Notes: a model not told the origin generated them from the sequence alone. A stretch of DNA of 64,000 bases from CBDDKU01 sp965230375 (GCA_965230375.1 CBDDKU010000026.1:186001-250000); one strand, 5' to 3'. Numbered from the stretch's first letter, positions 36,097 to 44,590 are shown. Translations and numbers: made by a program.

Positions 36097-36473
36097 TTGC
36101 TCGCATACCTGCGGGTAAAAATCTGTACGGGAGCTATCGAAGAGATAACTCCACACGCGATGACCAACCCAAAAATGGCGACTAAGTCCTTTCCATCTAT
36201 TGCGACCGGATAGTAGTCTACCAAACCACCTTCCAGCCTAATTAGTCCGTAGGTATCCTGAAAATAGACGAATAAAAAACCCAAACCTATTCCGATAGCC
36301 GCACCCAGAAAGTTGATCAAAGCTCCTTCAATTAGGAAAATCCGCTTGATCATCGCCGGAGTGGCACCCATGGTGGTCAGTACTTTGATATCTTGTTTCT
36401 TCTCATTGATGAGTAGAGTGAGCGCCGCAATGATGTTGAATGTGGCGATAAGCATGATAAAGCCCATAATCAT
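36093..36473 (-). CDS. LolC/LolE-like ABC permease, C-terminal part (frameshifted)
   Basis: C-terminal FtsX-type membrane domain: FIMLIATFNIIAALTLLINEKKQDIKVLTTMGAT, then further membrane segments and the terminal GVISSIAPVQIFTRRYA. The frame opens upstream as NALIFKTNKTEKWATF, which is the natural continuation of the preceding fragment after one missing A in the A4 run (minus strand; 36520-36523). The ATG at 36473 is therefore internal, not a start. The complete permease would extract lipoproteins from the inner membrane for outer-membrane sorting. Confidence 0.78.
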   Translation of the reverse strand: MIMGFIMLIATFNIIAALTLLINEKKQDIKVLTTMGATPAMIKRIFLIEGALINFLGAAIGIGLGFLFVYFQDTYGLIRLEGGLVDYYPVAIDGKDLVAIFGLVIACGVISSIAPVQIFTRRYASN

Positions 36474-37308
36474 AAAGGTTGCCCACTTTTCAGTTTTGTT
36501 CGTTTTGAAGATAAGTGCATTTTCTCGAAGCGCGTTTCAACACGATAATCATCGCCCACCAGAGCTTGCACGGCTGTCGCCGTTTCTTCGATCGATTCCT
36601 TGTCATGGGTCCTTATCTCCAATCCGGAAAACTCGTTGGAATAGCCCAATAAATCACTAGCAAAGGCAAGTGGAACGAGAACGTAATCTGAATCAAAATC
36701 GATGTTTATGGAAAAAATACCAGCTACCGGTATGGGCCGTGTATTCAAGGCCTGATCCATATTTTTGCGCAAATTCTTCCCCCGCAAGACAGCTGAGAGT
36801 CTCAAGGGGTTGAAGACCTGCTCGAACATCCGCAAATCGAGGTCGTACTTCACACCTATACCGAGCAATGCAGCCGGCGCACCTTCTATATCGAAAGCTG
36901 CAGTACCGTCAATCATTACCGTATCCATACCCACTACATCGAGAAACTCGGGCTCCACTCCCTTCACGATGGCGATGCGCTGATTGGATTCATAACGAGC
37001 AAATACTCGTTCTTCAATCACTCTGTTGGCTGATCTAACTCCTTCAAGCTCATTGATTGCGGTAATTGGCAAAGCATTCTCGAGAATAACCTTGTCGTGA
37101 ATCGGTCTTACCGTCATGTCGGCATCGAAATAACTATACCGATCGTCGATTAGCGACTCGATGCCGTTAAACGCAGATAAGACTACTACCATAGCCATGG
37201 TGACAAAGGCCACGACAACCATGCAGATCATACTCATAATGGTAATGATCGAAAGGGTGTTTTCGACAGAAGGTAGCGGCGCGCTATGAAAAAGCTAACC
37301 GATCGCAA
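36470..37308 (-). pseudogene. LolC/LolE-like ABC permease, N-terminal part with an internal frameshift
   Basis: The start appears to be the TTG at 37308, two bases after the rbfA stop, giving RSVSFFIARRYLLSK, a typical N-terminus of Bacteroidota LolC/E permeases. The frame breaks at an A4 run (37260-37263); A5 would join it to NTLSIITIMSMICMVVVAF and the periplasmic MacB-like domain (about 35-250). A second one-base loss near 36520 leads to the early stop at 36470. Two independent one-base deletions in one gene that is normally essential suggest sequence errors; a real pseudogene is the alternative. Position after rbfA is common in the phylum. Confidence 0.75.
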
Positions 37309-37309
37309 T

Positions 37310-37654
37310 TTATTTCTTCAGGAGGTTATCGATCTCGTCGAGATAGTCCAAACTATCGTCGATGTAGAAGCTGAGCTCTGGAACGGCTCTCATTTGCTTT
37401 CCGACTTTGTTTCCGAGCATGCCACGGATTTGGCTTGTCTTCGAGCGCACGTGATCCAAGATCACCTGCTTTTCTTCTTTGGATTTAGTAAAGACGCTCA
37501 AGTAGACTTTTGCCAATTGCATATCTACTGTCATCCTTACAACAGTTACTGTAATGAAAGCACCACCGAAAAGGGTTTTCGCGTTTTGCTGGAAGATGAT
37601 GGCCAGCTCTTGCTGTACCACTTTTGCTACTTTCTCTTGACGAATAGATGCCAT
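37310..37654 (-). CDS. rbfA: Ribosome-binding factor A
   Basis: Cold-shock factor that helps mature 16S rRNA in the 30S subunit. 114 residues, the normal length. It shows the KH-like family pattern: EKVAKVVQQELAIIFQQN, the VTVVRMTVDMQLAKVYLSVF strand pair and a C-terminal FYIDDSLDYLDEIDNLL. It sits two bases after hflX and two before the permease, so the three form one operon. Confidence 0.95.
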   Translation of the reverse strand: MASIRQEKVAKVVQQELAIIFQQNAKTLFGGAFITVTVVRMTVDMQLAKVYLSVFTKSKEEKQVILDHVRSKTSQIRGMLGNKVGKQMRAVPELSFYIDDSLDYLDEIDNLLKK

Positions 37655-37656
37655 AA

Positions 37657-38856
37657 TTAATAAAGGTAGTTATTGTATGGGTAACGCTCGGCGTGAATGG
37701 CCTTTACTTCTTCGTACATCATGTCGCGAAGCATATCAATATTGATTTTCTTAGCCGCTGAGACGAAAACGACTTTGTTCGCTTTCAACTTCGACATCCA
37801 TGTACGTTGGAGCAATTCAAGCGGATCGGTCATCACATCAGGATCGACATCCTGCGGATCAACGGGTTCTGGCTTGTAAGCATCGAGCTTGTTGAAGACC
37901 ACAATGGTCGGCTTTTCTTCACATCCAATCTCCGATAGCGTTTGATTTACCGTGTTGAAATGATCTTCAAAACTAGGGTGAGACACATCAATCACGTGCA
38001 TGAGCAAATCGGCTTCCCTTACCTCATCGAGCGTACTCTTAAACGACTCCACTAGCTGGGTAGGTAACTTGCGGATAAAGCCGACAGTATCTGATAGTAG
38101 AAAAGGCAAGTTGCCAAGAACTACTTTGCGCACCGTGGTATCGAGGGTCGCAAAGAGCTTATCTTCAGCAAACACTTCAGACTTGCTCAGGAGGTTCATC
38201 AAAGTAGACTTACCGGCATTGGTATATCCTACCAAAGCTACTCGCACCATAGCCCCCCGGTTGGAACGTTGGGTGCGCATTTGTTTGTCGATTTGCGACA
38301 ATCGCTCTTTCAGCTTTGTGATCTTGTTTCGGATCATACGTCTATCCGTCTCGATCTCCTTCTCTCCCGCTCCACCACGCGTACCAGTTCCACCTCGTTG
38401 TCTTTCGAGGTGAGTCCACATACGAGTCAGTCTTGGAAGCAAGTATTGCGAACGGGCCAACTCGACCTGAGTCTTGGCCTGAGCCGTACGCGCTCGAAGC
38501 ATAAAGATGTCTAGGATTAATAAACTCCGGTCGTATATTTTCTTTTCAAATACTTTCTCGAGGTTTCGCATCTGCGAGGGGCTGAGATCGTCGTCGAATA
38601 CGATGACATCAATCTCGTTTTCTTTAACGTACTCCTTGATCTCTTCCACTTTTCCACTCCCAATAAACGTGCGCTTATCGGGTGTATCGAGTTTCTGGGT
38701 AAAATGCTTTACCGTATTTATTCCTGCGGTCCTCGCCAGGAAGTCTAACTCATCGAGGTAATCGGCCACACGCTCTTCGTCCTGCTGTCGCGTTATCAAC
38801 CCGATCAAGACAGCAGACTCCTCCTTCACATCAGTAGATATGTGCTTTCCTCCCAT
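37657..38856 (-). CDS. hflX: GTPase HflX
   Basis: Ribosome-splitting GTPase, 399 residues. The N-terminal HflX domain carries DDDLSPSQMRNLE, the linker GERERQ-type region appears as GTGTRGGAGEKEIE, and the G domain has GYTNAGKSTLMNLL (G1), DTTVRK (G2), DTVGFI (G3), NKLD (G4) and SAAK (G5). The cytochrome c gene ends seven bases before it, and rbfA starts two bases after it on the same strand. Confidence 0.95.
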   Translation of the reverse strand: MGGKHISTDVKEESAVLIGLITRQQDEERVADYLDELDFLARTAGINTVKHFTQKLDTPDKRTFIGSGKVEEIKEYVKENEIDVIVFDDDLSPSQMRNLEKVFEKKIYDRSLLILDIFMLRARTAQAKTQVELARSQYLLPRLTRMWTHLERQRGGTGTRGGAGEKEIETDRRMIRNKITKLKERLSQIDKQMRTQRSNRGAMVRVALVGYTNAGKSTLMNLLSKSEVFAEDKLFATLDTTVRKVVLGNLPFLLSDTVGFIRKLPTQLVESFKSTLDEVREADLLMHVIDVSHPSFEDHFNTVNQTLSEIGCEEKPTIVVFNKLDAYKPEPVDPQDVDPDVMTDPLELLQRTWMSKLKANKVVFVSAAKKINIDMLRDMMYEEVKAIHAERYPYNNYLY

Positions 38857-38862
38857 TAATTC

Positions 38863-39180
38863 TTACTTCAAAGTCATGGTATAAGCCGCGACGGCTTCGA
38901 TCTCTTCTTTGCTCAAGATTCCCGCGTAGGGCATCATATTGCCTTTTCCTTTGGTAATGAGCATAATGCGCTGCTTCATGTCAAGGGTCGACTCAGGGAT
39001 AAGCTTTGCACCACTCAGTCCCTTTCTTCCATCATCGCCGTGACAAATTGAACACTGCGTTTTGTAAAGCTTCTTTCCGAGTGCCAGTGGATCTGTTTCT
39101 TTTTGGGTCTCACTCTGGTTTCCACCACAAGCCCAAACAATTGCCAAAAGAAATACGATAATGTATCGGCTTTTTATCAT
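38863..39180 (-). CDS. Monohaem cytochrome c lipoprotein
   Basis: 105 residues from the ATG at 39180, which overlaps the stop of the upstream gene (ATGA); the five-codon-longer start is not needed. A lipoprotein signal ends at AIVWACGG. A single haem site CSICH follows, and the likely distal ligand Met lies in the MMPYAG segment. Small electron carrier at the inner or outer membrane, translationally coupled to a cytochrome-b-like membrane protein, its probable redox partner. Confidence 0.85.
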   Translation of the reverse strand: MIKSRYIIVFLLAIVWACGGNQSETQKETDPLALGKKLYKTQCSICHGDDGRKGLSGAKLIPESTLDMKQRIMLITKGKGNMMPYAGILSKEEIEAVAAYTMTLK

Positions 39181-39629
39181 AGGCCGGGGAACCACGATTT
39201 ACCAGCACCTACTTCCAAAAACGGCCACGGAATTGTTATAAGAACGATCAATAGAGCAATGGCATAAGGCCATAAGTGTCTTTTAAATTTCCGACCGTCC
39301 GCATTTGATTTCTTTGCTCTCGATCTTCCTACTGTAACCAATACGATGGCGACAAGCATCCCAAGCATGTGTTCAACCGCAAAAAAGCGAATCACACTAT
39401 TTCCCATATTCCCCATCTGGGTGTGCCATCCATTGATAAAGTAAAGGCTGAACCCAATAAGTAGTTGCAAGTGAAAACTGACCACCGTAAGAAGTGACCA
39501 CATATTATCCGCTTTCGAAAACACGCGTCCCTGGCTCATTCCCGAATATGACCTGACAACCATTACGATGAGTGATATCAGAGCGATCCAACGAATAAAA
39601 GAGTGCAAATGCAAAAGGCCAGTTTCCAT
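39177..39629 (-). CDS. Small cytochrome b-like four-helix membrane protein
   Basis: 150 residues with four hydrophobic segments (about 10-27, 45-67, 82-103 and 122-140). Conserved His residues sit near membrane edges (HLHSFIRW at the start, SFHLQLLIGF, VEHMLGM), compatible with haem ligation. Homologues in Bacteroidota are usually called cytochrome B, but the haem has not been shown from sequence. It is coupled by ATGA to the cytochrome c lipoprotein gene, with a perfect TAnnTTTG box upstream. Confidence 0.72.
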   Translation of the reverse strand: METGLLHLHSFIRWIALISLIVMVVRSYSGMSQGRVFSKADNMWSLLTVVSFHLQLLIGFSLYFINGWHTQMGNMGNSVIRFFAVEHMLGMLVAIVLVTVGRSRAKKSNADGRKFKRHLWPYAIALLIVLITIPWPFLEVGAGKSWFPGL

Positions 39630-39646
39630 TGATAAAATTTTAAGTT

Positions 39647-39654
39647 CAAAGGTA
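39647..39654 (-). promoter_or_regulatory. Promoter -7 element of the cytochrome/hflX run
   Basis: Perfect TACCTTTG on the minus strand, 17 bp before the ATG at 39629. It may drive the whole run down to the LolC/E-like gene. Confidence 0.55.
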
Positions 39655-39715
39655 ATAAAAGGAAAAAAGCGACCATGGATGAAATGGGCCGCTTTCTCTA
39701 AAATATTTGGAAACC

Positions 39716-40744
39716 CTAGCGAGTTTTTACCAGCTTGGTGCCGTACACACCTGCTTCGTTTCGCAATTCGAGCAAGTAGTAACCCGCAGCCAAGTCTGAG
39801 ATATCAAACTGGGTGGTCTGCGGACCAACTCCAACATTGAAACTTCCGACAGACTTTACCACTTTACCAGCCGTATTGAGCACGCGCACTTCTGCTTCAT
39901 TTGGAGTTAGGTTTGTAAACTTCACTTGCACCATATCGGTAGCAGGGTTTGGAAATACGCTGACATCAGCAAAAACATCGACATCCTTTGTTCCAACCAA
40001 TTCGTATTCGCGGATGTAGCGCGTGAAGTTTTGGTTTTGTACGATGTTGAGCGCTGGTATTTCGATGATTCCATTCGAGACAAAGGCCACAGGGATCGGG
40101 AAGCCCGGTGCGAAATATGAATAATTGGTGGCTGTATAAGTGGCTACGTAATCTTCTCCCTCAATGCTGAAATACTCTGTTTGCTCTATCTCAGATTCAA
40201 CCCGGTAGGCCCCTTCAATGGTTCCCCATGACATCACAAGAGTTCCGTAACCATCTACGACTGAAGTATTCGTTCCTTTGATGGAACCCGTTGTTCCCCC
40301 AAGATTGTAATTTGATGCATAGGTATCTACAAAACTGCCATCCATTTCGATTGGAAACTGGATAAACGTGTTGGGATCTTCATATATCAGCTCAAACCCC
40401 GGCTCGTACTGGCCATAGAACTGATAGGAGTTCTCATCGACAAAATATCCTTCTGCGGCAACAGCATCGTTAAGGCTGAAGGCATAGTTTGCCAAGGGAA
40501 AAATCTCTTCGACATCCAGAGCTTCAGGGGTAGCAATTTCAACGTCTAAAACATTCTGCGGTGTTAACTCAACAAATGTCCATGTTTGATCAAGACCCGC
40601 CATTCCGGGGTCAACAGGTTCTGAAACTGCTAACTCAAATTGCGAGCCCAGTGTAAATTCTAAATCTGCCAAATTCAAAGGCGATTGTGCTAGAGAAATA
40701 CTTGCCAGGCCCATAGCGAGCCCTAAGGTGTAGAATTCTTTCAT
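39716..40744 (-). CDS. Secreted protein with T9SS type A sorting domain
   Basis: 342 residues: signal peptide (about 1-19, MKEFYTLGLAMGLASISLAQ), a beta-rich body of unknown function rich in Gly/Tyr/Glu, and a C-terminal sorting domain of about 80 residues with VSVFPNPATDMVQVKF, VRVLNTAGKVV and the final ISDLAAGYYLLEL...KLVKTR. The tail directs export through the type IX system and surface attachment. Stand-alone gene; the 135-bp region upstream contains only a weak TATATTCA element. Confidence 0.88.
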   Translation of the reverse strand: MKEFYTLGLAMGLASISLAQSPLNLADLEFTLGSQFELAVSEPVDPGMAGLDQTWTFVELTPQNVLDVEIATPEALDVEEIFPLANYAFSLNDAVAAEGYFVDENSYQFYGQYEPGFELIYEDPNTFIQFPIEMDGSFVDTYASNYNLGGTTGSIKGTNTSVVDGYGTLVMSWGTIEGAYRVESEIEQTEYFSIEGEDYVATYTATNYSYFAPGFPIPVAFVSNGIIEIPALNIVQNQNFTRYIREYELVGTKDVDVFADVSVFPNPATDMVQVKFTNLTPNEAEVRVLNTAGKVVKSVGSFNVGVGPQTTQFDISDLAAGYYLLELRNEAGVYGTKLVKTR

Positions 40745-40879
40745 GTGGATAATGTTTAGTTGCCTGAATATAAGTGAAAATTGCTTGGCTTCAGATTCGG
40801 TTCGTTAAAAGGCAAATGAGCTTTGCGAGAACACTAATTTGATTGATAAGCGGGAAAGAATACTTACAGACTATCTGAC

Positions 40880-41560
40880 TCAGAATTTATAATTGAGCGA
40901 AAGATATGCGCCGTAAGTATAGTCAGTATCAATAACGGCTGAATTATTAACTGTCTTTCTCTGGAAAAGGATGTAGGGCTCGAGGGAGATGAAAAATTGT
41001 TGACCGAGATCGAAGTCATTGATCAAACTTAATCTGAATCCTGGTATATGCGGTGTTGGCCCAGTATCAGATTCTTGCTCTTCTTTATCTCCGTCGCCCA
41101 TAGTGTCAATTGCCCTTTCTGTCACGAGCACACTATTCATCATACCGACCGATGGCGCAAAATGGTAGAACTTTGCATCTACAAGGCGGTAGAATGCCGA
41201 AACTGACAGTTCGAGATAATCTATTTGATACTCGGTTTCGATAGGAATTAAGGGATCCCCACTTCCACCGGGCTGGGGATAAGACACCCAATCGTACTCA
41301 AGCATATAGCCTTTGCGAGCATAAAACATTCCGACTCGGACACCAAGTTTTTCAGATGCCAAGTAATTAAACTGTAGCCCGTAGCTATACTGGGTGATGT
41401 CCTTATACTCACGATTTGGAAGTACAGCGGCGAAAGATGTGCTGTACTCATTCTTGCTCACATCATAGCTTCCACCAAGTCCAATCGAAAATTTGGAATC
41501 TTGAGCTATAGCAACGTTGGCAGAAATAAAAAGCGTGAGAAGGATAGGTAAGTGTCTCAT
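40880..41560 (-). CDS. Outer-membrane beta-barrel protein
   Basis: 226 residues from the ATG at 41560 (MRHLPILLTLFISANVAIAQ), a clear signal peptide; the 14-codon upstream extension is rejected. The mature protein has alternating hydrophobic strands with aromatic girdles and ends in the barrel-type AYLSLNYKF. The role is unknown; porin-family annotation would be normal. TATTTTTC (41588 to 41581), one mismatch from the -7 consensus, precedes it. Confidence 0.8.
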   Translation of the reverse strand: MRHLPILLTLFISANVAIAQDSKFSIGLGGSYDVSKNEYSTSFAAVLPNREYKDITQYSYGLQFNYLASEKLGVRVGMFYARKGYMLEYDWVSYPQPGGSGDPLIPIETEYQIDYLELSVSAFYRLVDAKFYHFAPSVGMMNSVLVTERAIDTMGDGDKEEQESDTGPTPHIPGFRLSLINDFDLGQQFFISLEPYILFQRKTVNNSAVIDTDYTYGAYLSLNYKF

Positions 41561-41619
41561 TTTTCGTCTTTGTTTCGATCGAAAAATAAGAAAAACCGCC
41601 AACTATGAAATAGACCGGA

Positions 41620-41904
41620 TTAAACCTGACCTGCCGCTCCAATACCAATCAGTGCAACAATTGCTGCCGCAAGAAAAGCGAGAAAAATCAATCCCAAGAC
41701 GCTGATGATAATACCAGCGATAGCCAACCCTTTGCCTTTACCTTTTTGATTTTTTGCATTCACCAAACCAATGATGCTAAAGACTAAACCCAGCAGCCAA
41801 GTAATCCACCCGAGAAAGGGTATCCACCCAAAGAATAGCGTAAACAATGACAATACAAATCCGGCTATTGCCATCCCGTTGGTAGGCTCTTTTTCAAATT
41901 CCAT
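41620..41904 (-). CDS. DUF4190-like small membrane protein
   Basis: 94 residues with two hydrophobic hairpins: GMAIAGFVLSLFTLFFGWIPFLGWI and a C-terminal GLAIAGIIISVLGLIFLAF, separated by a basic KNQKGKGKG loop. The pattern with repeated G-(L/M)-A-I-A-G is that of DUF4190, whose function is unknown. The first two thirds and the upstream region are duplicated 2.6 kb away (44335-44581), where the copy is truncated. This is the intact copy. Confidence 0.8.
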   Translation of the reverse strand: MEFEKEPTNGMAIAGFVLSLFTLFFGWIPFLGWITWLLGLVFSIIGLVNAKNQKGKGKGLAIAGIIISVLGLIFLAFLAAAIVALIGIGAAGQV

Positions 41905-41969
41905 TTTTATCTATTCTTAATGCCCGTTCGGATTTTTGGGCTTTTAATCGCTGAGCAATTTACAACCTA
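41723..41969 (-). repeat. 247-bp duplicated block, copy A
   Basis: Aligns without gaps to 44335-44581, with 19 mismatches by my count (about 92% identity). It covers the 5' two thirds of the DUF4190-like gene plus 65 bp of upstream DNA, in the same orientation as copy B. Confidence 0.9.
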
Positions 41970-42040
41970 ACTTGATATTAACAACGATTTAGGAATTTCT
42001 TGATTCAATTTGGAATGTCTTGGATCAATCAAAAATGCGT

Positions 42041-42079
42041 GAATTCGGAATGTCTTTATTCGAGAAACTAAGTCATTTC
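42041..42079 (+). repeat. Direct repeat, copy 1
   Basis: Begins GAATTCGGAATGTCTTTATT and ends AGTCATTTC. Nearly identical to copy 2 apart from a few positions and one base of length in the middle. Confidence 0.8.
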
Positions 42080-42217
42080 CAACAACTGCCCAGACTGCAA
42101 TCGTCAGAGTGATCATGACCGATTGAAATGAGCGTCATGAGTGTATCGAGTTTTAAATCCCGACCGCAGCGTCGGGGAAATAGACGGCAAGAAGTGAGTT
42201 GCGAATTCGGAATGCTA

Positions 42218-42257
42218 GAATTCGGAATGTCTTTAGTTCCAGAAACTAAGTCATTTC
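42218..42257 (+). repeat. Direct repeat, copy 2
   Basis: Begins GAATTCGGAATGTCTTTAGT and ends AGTCATTTC, directly followed by GAGT and the ACCCCGA hairpin. Copy 1 lacks that hairpin. Confidence 0.8.
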
Positions 42258-42261
42258 GAGT

Positions 42262-42281
42262 ACCCCGATTTTATTCGGGGT
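42262..42281. repeat. Hairpin ACCCCGA/TCGGGGT
   Basis: Perfect 7-bp stem (42262-42268 with 42275-42281) around a 6-nt loop, flanked by TTTCGAGT and GTATCGAGAAAT. It could also stop transcription weakly after the convergent-free end of the 42335-44278 gene, but no T tract follows on the minus strand. Confidence 0.6.
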
Positions 42282-42334
42282 GTATCGAGAAATAGACGTT
42301 TCTACTTTCGGAATATAGTATAGAGCATTTTCTC

Positions 42335-44278
42335 CTAATCGGACTTCAAAAACCGCCCATAACCCACAAAGACCCCATTTTCCGAAAACCGTATCAAATA
42401 AACCCCCGTCTCCAGAGATGAAACATCAATTTGAGCGGGGCTGTGCTGTAGGGTTTCGGTTTGGATATGTTGGCCTATAGAGTTGAAGACATCGACTCTC
42501 ATGCCGAGTGTGGGGTTGTCGATGGTGATGATATCTCGCGCAGGGTTGGGGTAGATGGCGATTTGTTCGTATCCATCTACAGTGCGCACGCCTACTGGCC
42601 CGAGAGCGCTAAGTGATAAGCAGGTAGAGTCTGGGCCGCACTCGTTGTAGGCGGTTACGCATACGGTATAATCACCCGACTCGGCATAAAGGTGCTCCAG
42701 ATTGAGCTCGGTGGCTGTAGTTCCATCTCCAAAATCCCAGACCACGCTATCTACTTCTGCGGTGCCGGTGTAGGCAAAAATATACTCAGCTTGGGTGGCA
42801 AGGGAGTCTATCTCAAAAGCCGCATCGGGAAGCGGACAATAACAAGTATCTGTACCAAACTTGGCAATATACCCTTCGTTGGTACCAGACTGGTTGTAGA
42901 GCGTCATATCTCCTACATACATCTGACTTGTGAATTGACCACCGACATAGAAATTACCTAGCGGATCTGTGGTCAAAAGCGAAGGTGTTTCTACCCCAAG
43001 AGGAGGACCAAGTAAATAATGAAAACTATTGGGAACGATCTCTTCATCAGAAATATCAAATATTGTTAGGAAAACATTGAACCCTTGGCTGTCTTGGTCC
43101 GTAATATCTCCACCGACACCTTCCCAACTTAAAATGCTTCCCCAATACCCGGTTACTCCTATTCTACCATTGGAGTATGCAATTCCTTCACAAGAGTTGG
43201 CCGTGGTTCCAGAGCCATTTGAAGCATAAAGGACATTGCCCATAGGGTCAATTTGAGCGAAAAAGGGGAAGTTCGAAGAAGAGACCACATTTTGAAATGT
43301 GAATGCTCCAAGACTAGCGCCGTCTTCAGTTCCTCCGGAAACATAGACGTTTCCGAACTCATCTACATCGGGTTTTCCTTTGAAACGGACATCTTCGCCT
43401 GAAACGACCCAATTCACATTCCCGTCTTGATCAAACTGGACCACATAGTTGTCGGCTTCAATCTCTTCACCACCAAAAAAAAAGACATCATCATCGTTGC
43501 GAGTACCTGCGATATAGTATCTTCCAGAGTTGTGGTCTCTTTTATAATCCAGATTGCCAATCAATCCTCCTTCGTATGAAAAGTCAAGATGCACTCCTCC
43601 CGTACAATTTCCTTCACTGTCGTAATTCAATGAATAGATATCATTACCACTACCCCCCAACTCTGCTTCGAATGTTGCTTCAAAAACACCACCACCATAA
43701 ACTCCTGGAAACAGCTTGCTGTAAACAAAACTATCTCCATTTGGTGCTACATCCAGAGTATTCGGAATTCCTAAAACCAGATCGTCAGGCAAGTTAAATA
43801 CTACGGTATCCTCTGGCAGACGAAACCATTTCAACTCTCCTTCTGTGTCGAATTTTACTAATAAGTATCCCTGTCTATCAATTGTAAAAGTAGTATCAGA
43901 ATCAATACTCAGTTCATAATTGAGTTCACGCGCGCCATTAACAATAAAACCCGCATAAATTCCACCTAGAGTATCGGTACCTAAACCCTGCGGAGAGTCA
44001 CCACTAATACCGCCAATTACTTTTGTCCATCTATGTGTTCCGTCACAGTCAAAACTTGTTAAAGCTGCATCATACAGCCCATTGCTAAAAAAAGTCTCTC
44101 CGTCTATGGTGAATGCATCCTCTAAACTCCAGGACACATAGGTGTTTCCGAAGTGGTCAACAGCTATATCAAGAGCATCATTTCTCACTTCTTGCCCCCA
44201 CTGCCAGTCGGTTTGGGAATATGCCGTAATCGAACAAAGAGTTAATAAGAATAATTGAATGGAGCTAAATAATTTCAT
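42335..44278 (-). CDS. Secreted PKD-domain protein with T9SS type A sorting domain
   Basis: 647 residues: signal peptide (about 1-21), a long beta-propeller-like body of SBBP-type repeats (FGNTYVSWS, GNVYVSGGTEDGA, GNFYVGGQFTS), a PKD domain (about 480-555, VDSVVWDFGDGTTA...HLYAESGDYTVCVTAYN) and a C-terminal sorting domain with IAIYPNPARDIITID and SLETGVYLIRF. It should be secreted by the type IX system and held at the surface. It lies between the two copies of the 247-bp duplicated block, and its start overlaps the truncated DUF4190-like fragment by 14 bp. Confidence 0.9.
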   Translation of the reverse strand: MKLFSSIQLFLLTLCSITAYSQTDWQWGQEVRNDALDIAVDHFGNTYVSWSLEDAFTIDGETFFSNGLYDAALTSFDCDGTHRWTKVIGGISGDSPQGLGTDTLGGIYAGFIVNGARELNYELSIDSDTTFTIDRQGYLLVKFDTEGELKWFRLPEDTVVFNLPDDLVLGIPNTLDVAPNGDSFVYSKLFPGVYGGGVFEATFEAELGGSGNDIYSLNYDSEGNCTGGVHLDFSYEGGLIGNLDYKRDHNSGRYYIAGTRNDDDVFFFGGEEIEADNYVVQFDQDGNVNWVVSGEDVRFKGKPDVDEFGNVYVSGGTEDGASLGAFTFQNVVSSSNFPFFAQIDPMGNVLYASNGSGTTANSCEGIAYSNGRIGVTGYWGSILSWEGVGGDITDQDSQGFNVFLTIFDISDEEIVPNSFHYLLGPPLGVETPSLLTTDPLGNFYVGGQFTSQMYVGDMTLYNQSGTNEGYIAKFGTDTCYCPLPDAAFEIDSLATQAEYIFAYTGTAEVDSVVWDFGDGTTATELNLEHLYAESGDYTVCVTAYNECGPDSTCLSLSALGPVGVRTVDGYEQIAIYPNPARDIITIDNPTLGMRVDVFNSIGQHIQTETLQHSPAQIDVSSLETGVYLIRFSENGVFVGYGRFLKSD

Positions 44279-44516
44279 TTCTCACTATTTTAAGTGATAA
44301 GATATAAAAATCATGGCAAGTGCACGATGCACTTGCCACCCCTTTGCCTTTACCTTTTTGATTTTTTGCGTTTACCAATCCAATGATGCTAAAGACTAAA
44401 CCAAGGAGCCAGGTAATCCACCCGAGAAAGGGTATCCACCCAAAGAATAGCGTAGACAATGACAATACAAAACCAGCAATCGCCATCCCGTTGGTAGGCT
44501 CATTTTCAAATTCCAT
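44265..44516 (-). pseudogene. Truncated DUF4190-like copy
   Basis: The first 59 residues match the intact protein at 41620-41904 with very few changes; after KGKGKG the homology ends and an unrelated 24-residue tail follows to the stop. The second hydrophobic hairpin is lost. The break falls in a perfect palindrome (44314-44338). It may still be translated, but it is most likely a remnant of a duplication. Confidence 0.75.
44314..44338. repeat. Perfect 11-bp palindrome at a duplication breakpoint
   Basis: TGGCAAGTGCA (44314-44324), loop CGA, TGCACTTGCCA (44328-44338). The right arm's last four bases are also the first bases of duplicated block copy B. On the minus strand it is followed by TGATTTTTAT, so it could act as a weak terminator. 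Confidence 0.85.
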
Positions 44517-44581
44517 TTCTATCTATTCTTAATGCCCGTTCGGAATTTTGGGCTTCTAATCGCTGATCATTTTACAATCTA
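44335..44581 (-). repeat. 247-bp duplicated block, copy B
   Basis: Same orientation and length as copy A (41723-41969), with 19 mismatches and no gaps by my count. It includes the upstream non-coding part of the small gene, so a promoter, if present there, was copied as well. Confidence 0.9.
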
Positions 44582-44590
44582 TTCGTAAAT

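Larger units (their letters stand above)
41970..42334. repeat. Gene-free region with interspersed repeats and hairpins
   Basis: No credible gene. It holds a 39-40 bp direct repeat (GAATTCGGAATGTCTTTA..., 42041-42079 and 42218-42257), a partial third copy of its first 12 bases (42203-42214), a hairpin ACCCCGA/TCGGGGT (42262-42281), a second hairpin CCCGAC/GTCGGG (42159-42176), and two TGTATCGAG motifs. The composition resembles short interspersed extragenic repeats of Flavobacteriales. Confidence 0.7.

Noticed and set aside
41970..42334. Possible small RNA or gene in the repeat region
   Set aside because: No open frame with plausible composition and no promoter-terminator pair; the content is explained by repeats and hairpins.
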